Origin: Przewalskia tangutica
Lineage: Eukaryota > Streptophyta > Magnoliopsida > Solanales > Solanaceae
Assembly: GCA_029844215.1 (NCBI GenBank)
Contig: CM056720.1
Coordinates: forward strand, 30,249,711 to 30,313,710
DNA: 64,000 bases
Reading direction: 5' to 3'
A model generated the notes under the pieces. It made no database searches. It was not told the DNA's origin and saw only the letters and a list, made by a program, of their open reading frames with translations. Positions 12,580 to 23,699 of this stretch are shown piece after piece. Position numbers and translations under genes: made by a program. Each line of letters starts with the position of its first letter. Position 1 is the first letter of the stretch.

Positions 12580-12629
12580 GAATTCAATAACCAAACACGC
12601 CACATTTAAGTCTCAACAATGTAGTTAAC
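12580..12629 (-). repeat. LTR fragment E
   Basis: Fifty bases matching the minus LTR sequence at about 58612-58655 (GAATTCAATAACCAAACACG). They lie between the end of D and the start of P. This is the visible remnant of an older minus-strand LTR into which both D and P inserted. P's likely target duplication is TTAAC (12625-12629). Confidence 0.7.
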
Positions 12630-12767
12630 TGTTACACCCCGTAAATTGCAGGACATGTTTATAAGAACGTACATAAGAACTCAAAAATGTTAAGATTTGA
12701 GAATAGTAAAAATTTATCAGAATTTTGGAATTGTCGGAAAACGAAATATTGCGACGAATGGGAGGGC

Positions 12768-12970
12768 GACACGTGTCACCCCCTTAGTGGTCTTGGACGA
12801 AATGGACATGGCTAAAATGGTCATTGACCATAATTTAAATGACCAAGTCTTGCTAAGTCTAAGAGCTTGACATTGTTGACTTAGTCAAGAGCCACTTGGC
12901 TTGATCCTTGTGAATTGCATCCAAACCATCCATTTGTTCTAATCTTGACCCTCCATATGTTTATATAAGC
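12768..12970 (+). promoter_or_regulatory. P 5' LTR promoter
   Basis: GACACGTGTC at 12768-12777 and TATATAAGC at 12962-12970, about 332 bases from the LTR start. Confidence 0.6.
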
Positions 12971-13394
12971 TCACTAGTAGCAAGACAAGGCTTCTATACT
13001 GAGAAAATTTTCAAGAAAACTTTTAAGACAAGAGAGGAGCTCTCGGGTTAGGGGGTTTCAAGAACAAAAAAAAATTTGTTTGTTGTTCAATAAGCTCCAC
13101 ACTTTAAACCAAGGTTCCTTAGAGTATTTTAAGGGTATCTCAATAGAAAGATCCCGGAAAAGTATCATTTTTGTATTAGTCGCAAGGTGAAAACCTAGTC
13201 ACTTTCCTAGGTTTGGATGGGGAATTGATGGAAAGTTGTTTGTGATCTTCTAAGGGCTTCAAGTGGCGGATTGGAGTGTCAAGGAGAGGCTCTAAGTTTC
13301 TAGGGAGCGACTTCAAATCTTGGAGTGGATTAAGGCTCACTAAGGTAACAATCTTGTTCTCTTAAGTGTTATAAGATTACATATTGTTGTAGCC

Positions 13395-13399
13395 TTACT
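13395..13399. repeat. Target duplication TTACT of complex T (left; right at 51083-51087)
   Basis: TTACT abuts both outer ends of T. P's 3' LTR shows the unoccupied site at 61443-61447, a single TTACT in continuous sequence, which confirms the insertion. Confidence 0.9.
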
Positions 13400-13720
13400 T
13401 GTTACACCCCGTAGTTCCAGGGTATGTATGTGAGGACGTACGTACGAGAATACGACAGTAATTTTGGAAAGGAAGAAAGATGTGATTTTTCGACGGAAAA
13501 GTTTCCGAAATTTGAGAAGGAAAAATGTTCGTTAAAGGGAATTGGATTCCCAGATTCGGTATTCGGACTTTTTGGAATATTTGAGAATTATGAAATTTTA
13601 TTTCCGGAATTGGACACGTGGGGCCCACGTGGAAAATTTACGGTTTGTAATTTATTTTATTTTCGGATTTTTGGAATTACGGATATTTTCTAAGATGAAA
13701 TATTTTGGGCGAGTAGGGGC

Positions 13721-13913
13721 GACACGTGTCACCCCATGTGGCCATGGCGAATTGATGATGGACTTCAGCACTTGGGCGTTTATGTGGGACAAGTGGCAAG
13801 CCACTTGTCCCATTTTTGTGGTGGACCCTTGGTTGGCAAATTACCCACACACATGGACCCAATCTTCACCACACACTTGCCTAGATCTTGGCCATTGATT
13901 TACGTATAAATAC
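13721..13913 (+). promoter_or_regulatory. L1 promoter
   Basis: GACACGTGTC at 13721-13730 and TATAAATAC at 13905-13913, about 505 bases from the LTR start. A further CACGTG motif pair lies at about 13613-13632. Confidence 0.6.
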
Positions 13914-14259
13914 CCCTTTCGCAAGACTAATTCTTCAAAATACCCCTCCTTTGTGATGTTCTCGTCCAACCCCACTTTGTGTAGAAATACTTCAAGTATT
14001 GTTGTATAATCCCAAATACCTTAGTCTAGTATCCCTAGTAGTATTCAAAGTTATTTCAACATTAAGAGCCCGGAAATACTACTTTATTCCTTTAGTCGCG
14101 AAACGAAGCCCTAGAAAAATCTTCATAGCTTAGATGAAGTGTTAAGAGAAGTTGTTTAGAAACTTCTAAGGGTTGCTTGGAGCGGGTTGGAACGTAAGGA
14201 TTTGGATCTAAACGTTACTCAGGATCGGCTTATTATCTTGGATAATTTTGGGCTTATCG

Positions 14260-14267
14260 AGGTAATG
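14260..14267 (+). promoter_or_regulatory. Putative 5' splice site in L1 leader
   Basis: CGAG|GTAATG, with the first intron base at 14262, about 350 bases after the TATA box. The same AG|GTA context is kept at 39346 (L2), 48378 (L3), 15899 and 21279 (N2), 13345 and 61393 (P), and on the minus strand at 5094 (A), 26719 and 49676 (C) and 35352 (B). The candidate acceptor is given separately. Splicing itself is inference. Confidence 0.4.
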
Positions 14268-14405
14268 ATCTTTGTCCCCCTATTGTAATTGGATATTACA
14301 TATTGTAGTAGTTTAGAATTGAGTATAAGATATATTGGAAGAATAATTATAAAGAATTGGACTGTATTTACAGTAGACTTGTAGTATTATTGTGGGGCAG
14401 TGTTG

Positions 14406-14427
14406 TACACGTCCGGTTAGACGTGTA
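14406..14427 (+). other. Conserved LTR stem-loop in L1
   Basis: Perfect 8-bp stem TACACGTC/GACGTGTA around the loop CGGTTA. Present unchanged in L2 and L3, and with a 6-bp stem in other subfamilies. Confidence 0.7.
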
Positions 14428-15035
14428 ACCCCATCAGAGTTGTTGGCCTGGTAGCGGGCTTTGATAGAGGAGGAGATTTATGTGGTTGCGGGGGGGGGGG
14501 GGGGCGGTGCTGCCGAATTTTCCGTAGAATAAGGAATCTTGTATTTAGAATATTCTACGAAGAGATCGAGAAGTTGATAGACGTTTTGTGGCCTTTTTAG
14601 GTGGAAGTATTGCGAGTAGTGTATTCTACTTAAAGGGTGGATAGGACTTGCAGGGTTGCGGTACTTTGGAGCTTTTTGCTTTTTGTCGATAATCGTCGCG
14701 AGATATGTGAACCTCTTCCTATCTTTTCTAGCATGATTGTTGTAAACTATGTAGTACGGTAGACGTACGTGTGCTAAATGAATTTGGTTGGTTTAGAACA
14801 TAAAGTGTTGTAATGGCTTTATGGGAAGTTAATTATAACGACTTTATGTAGGTAAAAGAATGGTTGATTGTTTTTAAAAGATAAGTGACTTAACTTATAA
14901 ATGACTTGATGTGAAATATTAAGGACTTGGGTTGTGTTAAAAAGTTGTGAAACCGCATTTATGAGAAATGGGTAATTGGGTTTTAAAAAAAGGAATAAGT
15001 TATATTGATTTCGGAAATGTGAATAAGTATCGAAC

Positions 15036-15040
15036 AAACC
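15036..15040. repeat. Target duplication AAACC of N2 (left; right at 23700-23704)
   Basis: AAACC flanks both ends of N2. L2 shows the continuous unoccupied site CGAACAAACCACTGCAG at about 40101-40117. Confidence 0.9.
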
Positions 15041-15252
15041 TGTTATACCCCGTATTTCCAGAGTATGTACGTGGGGGACGTACATAGAAATTTTCGAACT
15101 TCATTAGGCTTGGCCGAATTCATTTTGGGCACAAGTGCCGATTTGAGTCGTTTTTACTAAACGTTTCCATTTACGTTGGAAAAATTCGGCTATGTCATTT
15201 ATATTTTTGCGGATTTTTAGAGAGACGAAACATTTTTGGACCAACGGGAGGT

Positions 15253-15469
15253 GACACTTGTCACCCTCATTTCGACGGTTTGGAGGCGGTCAAGGTTGGT
15301 TGGCCTTGGCCGATTGGCCCCTTGATTTGTGCCTTGCTTTGTGGCTTGTTTTGTGGAGTGTTTTGTGGAGTAGGGTTTAGGGTGCACTTGGCTTAATCTT
15401 GTCCTTACACTTGCTATACACTTGGAAGGATCTTGGCCCTTGGTTGGCCTTTGGTTTTGCTATAAATAC
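15253..15469 (+). promoter_or_regulatory. N2 5' LTR promoter
   Basis: GACACTTGTC at about 15253-15262 is the one-base-different form of the G-box palindrome. TATAAATAC is at 15461-15469. Confidence 0.5.
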
Positions 15470-17504
15470 CCACCCTAAGTGTGAAGACTTCATCCATTCC
15501 AAAACTTCCAAGTCTTGAAAACCCTCCCTCTCCTCTCTTGCTTGTGATTCGTCAAAAGCCATCCCTCCCCTTTGGCATGCTGGGGTACCCCTAGCCTAGT
15601 TGTTTTCAGATAATACCCCTTGTTGTGGTATAGAAATACTCTCCTAGTATTGTTATAATGTCCAAATGCCTTGGCCCAAATACCTTGTAGTATTCCCAAG
15701 GTTACACTTATACAAAAGCCGTAAAATACGATTATACTTCCTTTAGCCACAAAAACGAAACCAAGGAAATCTTCACCCGTTGTTGAAGTTGTAAGTAGAA
15801 GTTGGTTAGAACTTCTAAGGGTTGTTTGGGCGCTCGGAGTAGGAGCTAAGCGTTGCTCGGGATCGACTTTATACTTGGATAATTTTGGGCTTATCGAGGT
15901 AAACACTCATCGTCCTTCTATTGTAATTGGAAATTACATGTTAGAATATATAGTTGAAGTATACTATATATAGAATCAACGTAGTATTGTGGCAATGTCT
16001 TTTGACTTAAGCTGAAGAATAAAGAATCGAATCGAATCTGTAATTACATAGGTGTATTGCGATGAACTTGTGTAGTATTCGAGTAGAATTGTACACGTCC
16101 GGTTAGACGTATAAACCCCACTGGTCGGTAGTGGCCGACCTCGATAGAGGAGGAGATTTCTGTTGTGGCGGGGAGAGGTCTTTGCGAATTTTACGTAGAA
16201 AGATGGGAACTTGTGTTTAAGATTTAATAGACGTTTGTGGCCTTTATAGGTGAAAGTACTAAGAGTAGCGTATTCTACTCGAGAGTGGAAAGGGCTAGCG
16301 GTTGTAGTACTTGGAGCTTTTTGCTTATTGTCGATAATCATCGCGAGGTATGTGAACCTCTTCCTATCTCTTCTAGCATGATATGTGTGAACTATGTAGT
16401 ACGGTAGACGTCGTGTTAATTGTGTTTGATTGTTTTAAAACATAAAGTGTTATAACGGCTTTATGGAAGTCAAGTTATAATGACTTTATGTAGGTAAGAA
16501 AATACTTTGTGGTTTTAAAGGTAATCGATGTGAATTATAATCGCTAGTTATAATAAAGAACTTGATGTATTTCAAAAGATTTATAAATCGTTTTGAAGGA
16601 GAGTAACACTTGGTTTTAAAGGTTTTAAAAAGAGTTATACTAGCTTTATGGGAGTTAGGTATAATGTCTTAAGAGAGGTAAAGAAAATGGTTTCTTGATG
16701 TTAGAAGTTAAGAGACTTGATCTTATAAGATAAGAGACTTAACTTATTTGTTTTAATGTGGATGTTTATGCGAAACCTCATTCGTGAGTAATGAGTACTT
16801 GGTTTTATTTAAAGGGATAATGTTTCTTGATTTGGAAATCGAATGTGTATCGACGCACCTGCAGCGTTAATAAAGGAAAATGTATTGAATAATGATGTAT
16901 CGTATTAAAACCAGAGAAACCTCCATCTGCATAGAAACTAAGATGAGACAAAATGATATTACATTTTCTAGATCATGGTCATTGTAATAAGAATGTTGTA
17001 AACAAGAATAACCTACTCTCGCGTGAGACATATATTACTCAATTGTTCTAAAAGGAATCAAGTGATTAAGTTTATGAACTATGAAACCATTTGAAAATGA
17101 GAAGCTTGAGAAATTGAAACTAGGCAAACCGAACTTAGGAAAGAATGTTGTTACTTGATTTTGAAAAGGAATGTGGGTTGGTCATTCTAATACTACGTAT
17201 CGGGTGACTTTGATAAAAGTAATGGATCTCTTTTAAAGAATTTAACGTACGTAGTACTTTAGGGTTAAAACCCGGACTTTGGCATAAAATGAAGGTACTT
17301 TGAGTGATGTGAAACTTGCCTATGCTTGTTGTTGTGAAACTTGCCTATGCTTGTGATGATAGCCTTTGTTGTGCAGTGTGGTATTTACGTATTCTGGCGT
17401 CTCGATAGAGGCGGTTGACTTGTTGAGAACTTACTTGGACGTCTTTGGCGGTGATGGAGAATTCCACGGTATGTTTCCATTTTGATTCTTGTCTTGTTGT
17501 TGAT

Positions 17505-17705
17505 GTCACATGGGCGTGTCTACCGTCTGATGTCCGGGGCATGTGGCCATGCGCGGGGTTGACCACCGATATATTGTTATTGAGGTTACATGGGCATGTC
17601 TACAGAGGCGATTCCGGGGCATGTGGCACGCGGCCTTGTTATTGTTGCATCATGGACATGTCTACACCGTCACGATGTTCGGGGCACGCGCCGTGATGCG
17701 AACAT
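17505..17705. repeat. Degenerate minisatellite in N2 5' LTR
   Basis: Four imperfect units built on CATGGRCATGTCTAC followed by GGGGCATGTGGC. The counterpart in the 3' LTR is at 22908-23125. Confidence 0.65.
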
Positions 17706-18290
17706 GATGGATGTTGTGGCGTGAGACCCATAGTTATATTTGAGTGGCGACTTTGAGGCATGAGTCCACGACTTGATCGCTTTTATGTTGCGTCTTGTAT
17801 TTTGGTTATCATACATGTCTCACCTTTTTAGGCTATTATGATTTCATTTACTGATGTTGTGATTTCACATACTTAGTACTGTTGTCTCGACCTCCTTGGG
17901 GCTGCGTTAACGCCGCAGTAGAGGTACATCGGTCGTGGATCCGCTCTTAGGATCTCATTTCGTGTCGGAAAGCTCCGTTCCTTGGAGGCTTATCTTTGGT
18001 ATGTTTCCACGAGTTGTAGGTTCTTGTACATTCGTGGTATGGCGGGACCTGTCCGTCATAGTTGTTAATATATCTTAAGTGCATGTAATCTTGTTGTGGC
18101 GGGGTTGTAAAAGGATTAAAGCTGTTCGAGTTTTATGTATACACCGAAGGCAATTGTTTTGGTTGCTTTGTTTATTTATTATATCTCTTGTTTAATGACT
18201 CATGTTTTATGTTCCGCTGATTTTCTCGATGTATGTATCACTAGGGTGCCGGGTAAGGCACGATCACGCCCGATTTTGGGTGTGACATAG

Positions 18291-18301
18291 TGGTATCGAG
18301 C
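18291..18301 (+). other. Primer-binding site of N2
   Basis: TGGTATCGAGC, three bases after the 5' LTR end; shortened form of TGGTATCAGAGC. Confidence 0.75.
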
Positions 18302-18489
18302 GATTAGTCCTCGGAAGGTGTCTGAGATCGTGTCTAGTAGAGTCTTGATTATCGGTGTGTTGTGCACCACATCTATAATCGTGAGGCTATAGGACATGTA
18401 GGATTAGTTTCTATTCTTCTCATTCTAAGATCGTACCTTAGAGCTGAGTTGTAAGTTGGACCCCTCTGATATGTTTCATTTTACCAGTT

Positions 18490-19650
18490 ATGCCTCGCGC
18501 AGCGACCGGTGCCAGGGCAAGGCGGCGAGGAGGCTGCTAGTGGGATCTGAGAGTACGAGAGCGCAGCGCCAAGATGACGAGCAGTGCTTCCGACGGCGAG
18601 TTTTCGCGCCGCCAAAGACCAAAGAGTTTAGAGCGCGGCCGTGGCTGATGAGACTACGATGCACTGAGCCTCGGTCCCACGATGCAGGCAGGGAGATGGG
18701 TCACAAGAGATGGCCCGATTATTGGCGAGGTTGTGGCGAGATATGAGACAGCCGGATCGGCGATTCGGTTCAGCGGCATGGTGCACCGGAAGCGAATAGT
18801 TTGAGGCTACGGAGTTTCGAGTTGTAGCCCGCCCGAGTTTTATGGGTCGAGGCACGAGGATGATCGCGAGGAGTTCATCCGCTCGATTACAAAGATCATC
18901 ACGGGTGATCAAGGCTTGAGACCGAGTGCGTGACCTTCGATTCGCGTCGGGCGCGTGATACCGCCGATCGATTGGTTTGATTCGTGCGAGCTTTCGGGAG
19001 AGCATGCACTCCAGCATGGGATGAGTTTTTGGGGCTTTTCTCACGCACTTCTTGCCTCCGCATGAGGAGGGCACGGCCGACAAATTTTTGTTCTTGAGCG
19101 AGAGGCGCACCGTCGGAGTACAATGTCGAGTTCGATTCTTTGGCTCGATATGTCCTGCGCTTATTGCGAGATATGGAGGATAGGTGCATCGCTACGCCAC
19201 CGAGCTAGATGATTATATGGCGAGTCTTGCGCGGTGTTTCTCTTCACCGCATGGACATTGCCGCGTTCGTGCTCATGCACTTGGTGGCGAGCGCAGATCG
19301 ACGGTAGACCGCCGCGTGAAGAAGGCGACGGCGGATATTTTGGCGACTTTCGAGGCGGACCGCCTCAAGAGACTAGTTATGTACCTCCGCCATTGCGGTG
19401 GTCCTCCGCAGCCGGGACCGCGATATTCGAGGCGTCAGGCTCCCGTGTTTGAATGTTCGGGAGTAGGGGTGTTGGCGGATGCGATCACCCTACCTCGGTG
19501 TGGTCGATGTAGTAGCCGCATTTGGGAGTGTCGTAGTACGAGGAGCTTGTTATTCTTGCGGCCAACGAGGCCATATGACGAGAGCTGTCAGGCCGTGGTA
19601 GCTGGTAGGATAGCCAGACTACTAGAAGCGATTGCGGGCCCGCGGTAAGT
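18490..19650 (+). pseudogene. gag: gag remnant of N2
   Basis: The start is an ATG at 18490 opening MPRAATGARARR, similar to the other gag starts. A capsid-like piece reading PEFYG, then HEDD with REEF, lies at about 18833-18880, and a piece with LDDYMASLARC at about 19205. The zinc-knuckle area at about 19492-19595 still shows PRCGRC and a CGQRGH-like piece in another frame. At least three frame changes are needed. The region is rich in CG, and CAG or CTG present in sister elements reads CG here, so part of the damage may be artefactual. No pol follows. Confidence 0.55.
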
Positions 19651-19867
19651 CGCGGTGGAAGTTCGATTTTAGCGGTCCTTGAACCGCCTAGTTTCAGTGA
19701 TATCCTTAACCTCGTAGATACTTGTATGTGTTGATGTTAATGATGTGTTAAGTGTTATGTTCGGATAGCTTTGTGCTATAGTGTGATTTAAAAATCTGGT
19801 TAGTGTGAGATGGAAGTGGTAGCTTCCAGATGTGTTCGTGTCGGTGCGGGAGTTGGCGCTCTGATGG

Positions 19868-20301
19868 GTCGGGTTGGGGCCATGTTGTGGGCCAACCCGC
19901 GTCGTTCGAGGAAGGGTCAGCTGCAGGTGGTCCGCCCGGTGGCGGTCACGAGTGCTAGGCCAAGTTTAGATGACCATCGTATGAGTTCATAGATATGTTC
20001 GACCGAGAATCAGTTCGTGAAGGCCGAGAATGGCCTTAGAGGAAATCGAGGTAGTAAGATGACCAAGTTTGGAGGTAGTAACTCGAGGGTTGGAAAGCAA
20101 GCGTTGTGAAGTGTGAGTACGGATACTAGAAAGAGCTCGAGTGTTCGAGAAAGTGCGACGAGATAGAGGAGGAGTGAACATGTGTGATCGTTTCTTTTGT
20201 GAAATGTAGGTGCGAAGGGAGTATATTTTAGACCTTGGTGGGGACTTTTGTGCTAAGCGAGGTGGTTCCTCGTTGGCGTGGATTTGGGTTTCTTGCCGCA
20301 T
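19868..20301 (-). other. Conserved antisense block, copy in N2
   Basis: The sense strand aligns with 46858-47200 of T body 2. The open frame is antisense (19987-20301, 104 codons), with KAILGLHELIL corresponding to KAIPGLHDPIL in body 2. A one-base insertion then shifts the VEHI segment out of frame. Function unknown. Confidence 0.55.
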
Positions 20302-20410
20302 GTTATTTTGTGGCAGTGTGGCATGTTTGATTCTCGTAAGTATAGTAGTGAAGACTATCTTTGGCGCGCGTTTGTTTGAGACTTAGAAGGAACATTCGAC
20401 GAATGTTTCT

Positions 20411-20422
20411 AAGGAAGGAGAA
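20411..20422 (+). other. Polypurine tract of N2
   Basis: AAGGAAGGAGAA abuts the 3' LTR. The inverted repeat AACATTCG/CGAATGTT lies just upstream at about 20392-20407. Confidence 0.8.
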
Positions 20423-20635
20423 TGTTATACCGTATTTCGCAGTATGTACGTGGGGACGACGTAGAAATTTTCGAACTTCATTAGGCTTGGCGAATTCATT
20501 TTGGGCACAAGTGCCGATTTGAGTCGTTTTTCGGCGAAAGCGTTTCCACGACTTACGTTGGAAAAATATCGCTATGTCATTTATATTTTTGCGGATTTTT
20601 CCGAGAGGCGAAACATTTTTGGACCAGCGGAGGGT

Positions 20636-20848
20636 GACACTTGTCACCTCGTTGGACGATTTGGAGGCGGTCGAGGTTGGTTGGCCTTGGCGATTGGCCC
20701 TTGATTTGTGCCTTGCTTTGTGGCTTGTTTGTGGAGTGTTTTGTGGAGTAGGGTTTAGGGTGCACTTGGCTTAATCTTGTCCTTACACTTGCTATACACT
20801 TGGAAGGATCTTGGCCCTTGGTTGGCCTTTGGTTTTTGCTATAAATAC
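20636..20848 (+). promoter_or_regulatory. N2 3' LTR promoter
   Basis: GACACTTGTC at 20636-20645 and TATAAATAC at 20840-20848. Confidence 0.5.
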
Positions 20849-22907
20849 CCACAAGTGTGAAGACTTCATCCATTCCAAAAACTTCAAGTCTTGAAAACCC
20901 TCCTCTCCTCTTGCTTGTGATTCGTCCAAAAGCCATCCCTCCCCTTTGTGGTGCTTGCCGTGGGTACCCACTAGCCTAGTTGTTTTCGTATAATACCCCT
21001 TGTTGTGGTATAGAAATACTCTCCTAGTATTGTTATAATGTCCAAATGCCTTAGCCCAAATACCTTGTAGTATTCCCAAGGTTACACTTATACAAAAGCC
21101 GGAAAATACGATTATACTTCCTTTAGCCACAAAAACGAAACCACTGAAATCTTCACCGTTGTTGAAGTTGTAAGTAGAAGTTGGTTAGAACTTCTAAGGG
21201 TTGTTTGGAGCGCTCGGAGTAGGAGCTAAGCGTTGCTCAGGATCGACTTTATACTTGGATAATTTTGGGCTTATCGAGGTAAACACTACTGTCCTTCTAT
21301 TGTAATTGTAAATTACATGTTAGAATATATAGTTGAAGTATGCTATATATGTAATCAACGTAGTATTGTGGCAATGTCTTTTGACTTAAGCTCAAGAATA
21401 AAGAATCGAATCCCAGTAATTACATAGGTCGTATTGCGGTAGACTTGTGTAGTATTCTTGAGTAGAATTGTACACGTCAGGTTAGGCGTATAAACCCCTC
21501 AGTGGCTTGGTAGCAGCCTCGATAGAAGGAGGAGATTTACGCTGTTGTGGGGAATTTTCTTATTTTACGTAGAAAGATGGGAACTTGTGTTTAAGATTTA
21601 ATAGACGTTTGTGGCCTTTATAGGTGAAAGTACTAAGAGTAGCGTATTCTACTCGAGGAGTGGAAAGGGCTAGCAAGGTTGTAGTACTTGGAGCTTTTTG
21701 CTTATTGTCGATAATCGTCGCGAGGTATGTGAACCTCTTCCTATCTCTTCTAGCATGATATGTGTGAACTATGTAGTACGGTAGACGCATACATGTGTTA
21801 ACCGTGTTTGATTGTTTTAAAACATAAAGTGTTATAACGGCTTTATGGGAAGTTGGTTATAACGACTTTATGTAGGTAAGAAAATACTTTGTGGTTTTAA
21901 AGGTAATCGATGTGAATTATAACCGCTAGTTATAATAAAGAACTTGATGTATTTCAAAAGATTTATAAATCGTTTTGAAGGAGAGTAACACTTGGTTTTA
22001 AAGGTTTTAAAAAGAGTTATACTAGCTTTATGGGAGTTAGGTATAATGTCTTAAGAGGTAAAGAAAATGGTTTCTTGATGTTAGAAGTTAAGAGACTTGA
22101 TCTTATAAGATAAGAGTGTTTACTTATTTGTTGTATTGTGGATGTTTGTGCGAAACATCATTGGTGAGTACTGAGGACTTGGTTTTATTTAAAGGGATAA
22201 TGTTTCTTGATTTCGAAATCGTAATGTGTATCGACAGCACCACTGCAGGCGTTAATAAAGGAAAATGTATTGAATAATGATGTATCGTATTAAAACCATA
22301 GAAACCTCCATCTGCATAGAAACTAAGATGAGACAAAATGATATTACATTTTCTAGATCATGGTCTTGTAATAAGAATGTTGTAAACAAGAATAACCTAC
22401 TCTCACGTGAGACATATATTACTCAATTGTTCTAAAAGGAATCAAGTGATTAAGTTTATGAACTATGAAACCATTTGAAAATGAGAAGCTTGAGAAATTC
22501 AAACTAGGCAAACGGAACTTAGGAAAGAATGTTGTTACTTGATTTTGAAAAGGAATGTGGGTTGGTCATTCTAATACTACGGGTATCGGGTGACTTTGAT
22601 AAAAGTAATGGATCTCTTTTAAAGAATTTAACGTACGTAGTACTTTAGGGTTAAAACCCGGACTTTGGCATAAAATGAAGGTACTTTGAGTGATGTGAAA
22701 CTTGCCTATGCTTGTTGTTGTGAAACTTGCCTATGCTTGTTGTTGTGAAACTTGCCTATGCTTGTGATGATAGCCTTTGTTGTGCAAGTGTTGTATTTAC
22801 GTTACCGGCGTCTCGATAGAGGCGGTTGACTTGTCGAGAACTTACTTGGACGTCTTTGGCGGTGATGGAGAATTCCACGGGTATGTTTCCATTTTGATTC
22901 TCGTCTT

Positions 22908-23125
22908 GTTGTTGATGTCACATGGACGTGTCTACCGTCGCAGATTCCGGGGCATGTGGCCACGCGGCGAGGTTGACCACCCAGATATATTGTTATTGAG
23001 GTTACATGGCATGTCTACACCGGCGGTATTCGGGGCGTGTGGCCACGCGGCCTTGTTATTATTGTTGCATCATGGACATGTCTACACCGATGCAAGATTC
23101 GGGGCACGCGGCCATGACGCGAACA
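22908..23125. repeat. Degenerate minisatellite in N2 3' LTR
   Basis: Four imperfect units of the CATGGACATGTCTAC type, matching 17505-17705. Confidence 0.65.
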
Positions 23126-23699
23126 TGATGGATGTTGTGGCGTGAGACCCATAGTTATATTTAGTGGCGACTTTGAGGCATGAGTCCCCGACTTGCGCTT
23201 TTATGTTGCGTCGTATTTTGGTTATCATACATGTCTCCCGCTTTTTAGGCTATTATGATTTCATTTCTGATTTGTGATTTCACATACTTGGTACTGTTAT
23301 CGACCTCCTTGGGCTGCGTTCACGCCGCAGTAGAGTACATCGGCCGTGGATCCGCTCTTAGATCTCATTTCAGCGTGTCGGAAAGCTCCGTTCCTTCGAG
23401 GCTTATCTTTGGTATGTTTCCACAGGTTGTAGGTTCTTGTACATTCTGTGGTATGGCGCCTGTCCGTCATAGTTGTTAATATATCTTAAGTGCAATCTTG
23501 TTGTAGGCGGGGTTGTAAAAAGTTAAACTGCTCGTGTTTTATGTATACACCAAGGCAACTGTTTTGGTTAACTGTTTATTTATTATATCTCTTGTTTAAT
23601 GACTCATGTTTTATGTTCCGCTGATTTTCTCTGATGTATGTATCACTAGGGTGCCCGGGGTAAGGCACCAGTCACGGGCCCGATTTTCGGGGTGTGACA

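Larger units (their letters stand above)
12630..13399 (+). repeat. P 5' LTR, first part
   Basis: Starts TGTTACACCCCGTAAATTGC and matches 60675-61447. It ends at TTACT (13395-13399), where complex T inserted. A splice-donor-like AAG|GTAAC has its G at 13345. Confidence 0.9.
13400..15040 (+). repeat. L1, part 1 (first LTR of T)
   Basis: Starts TGTTACACCCCGTAGTTCC and matches 38507-40110 and 47454-48834. Interrupted after AAACC by element N2. A G homopolymer near 14491-14504 is much longer than in L2. Confidence 0.9.
15041..18287 (+). repeat. N2 5' LTR
   Basis: 3247 bases from TGTTATACCCCG to GGTGTGACA. Splice-donor-like G at 15899. Two copies of a 26-bp unit (GTGAAACTTGCCTATGCTTG) lie at about 17309-17360, where the 3' LTR has three. 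Confidence 0.9.
15041..23699 (+). mobile_element. Element N2: complete gag-only LTR retrotransposon
   Basis: 8659 bases with both LTRs (15041-18287 and 20423-23699), a primer-binding site, a 2135-base body, a purine tract and matching 5-bp target duplications. The body carries a broken gag and the conserved antisense block, but no pol. It belongs to the same subfamily as element A (LTR start TGTTATACC). Long A/T-rich stretches of the two LTRs are identical, while GC-rich stretches differ by clusters of small indels. That pattern suits sequence error better than age. Confidence 0.9.
20423..23699 (+). repeat. N2 3' LTR
   Basis: 3277 bases, TGTTATACCG to GGTGTGACA. Three copies of the 26-bp unit lie at about 22694-22760. 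Confidence 0.9.

Noticed and set aside
15490..15906. 138-codon minus-strand frame in the N2 5' LTR, with a similar one at 20792-21130
   Set aside because: It overlies the TATA box and leader of the LTR. Conservation follows the LTR copies and frames differ between them.
18628..19110. 160-codon minus-strand frame in N2
   Set aside because: It is a shadow of the CG-rich gag remnant on the other strand.
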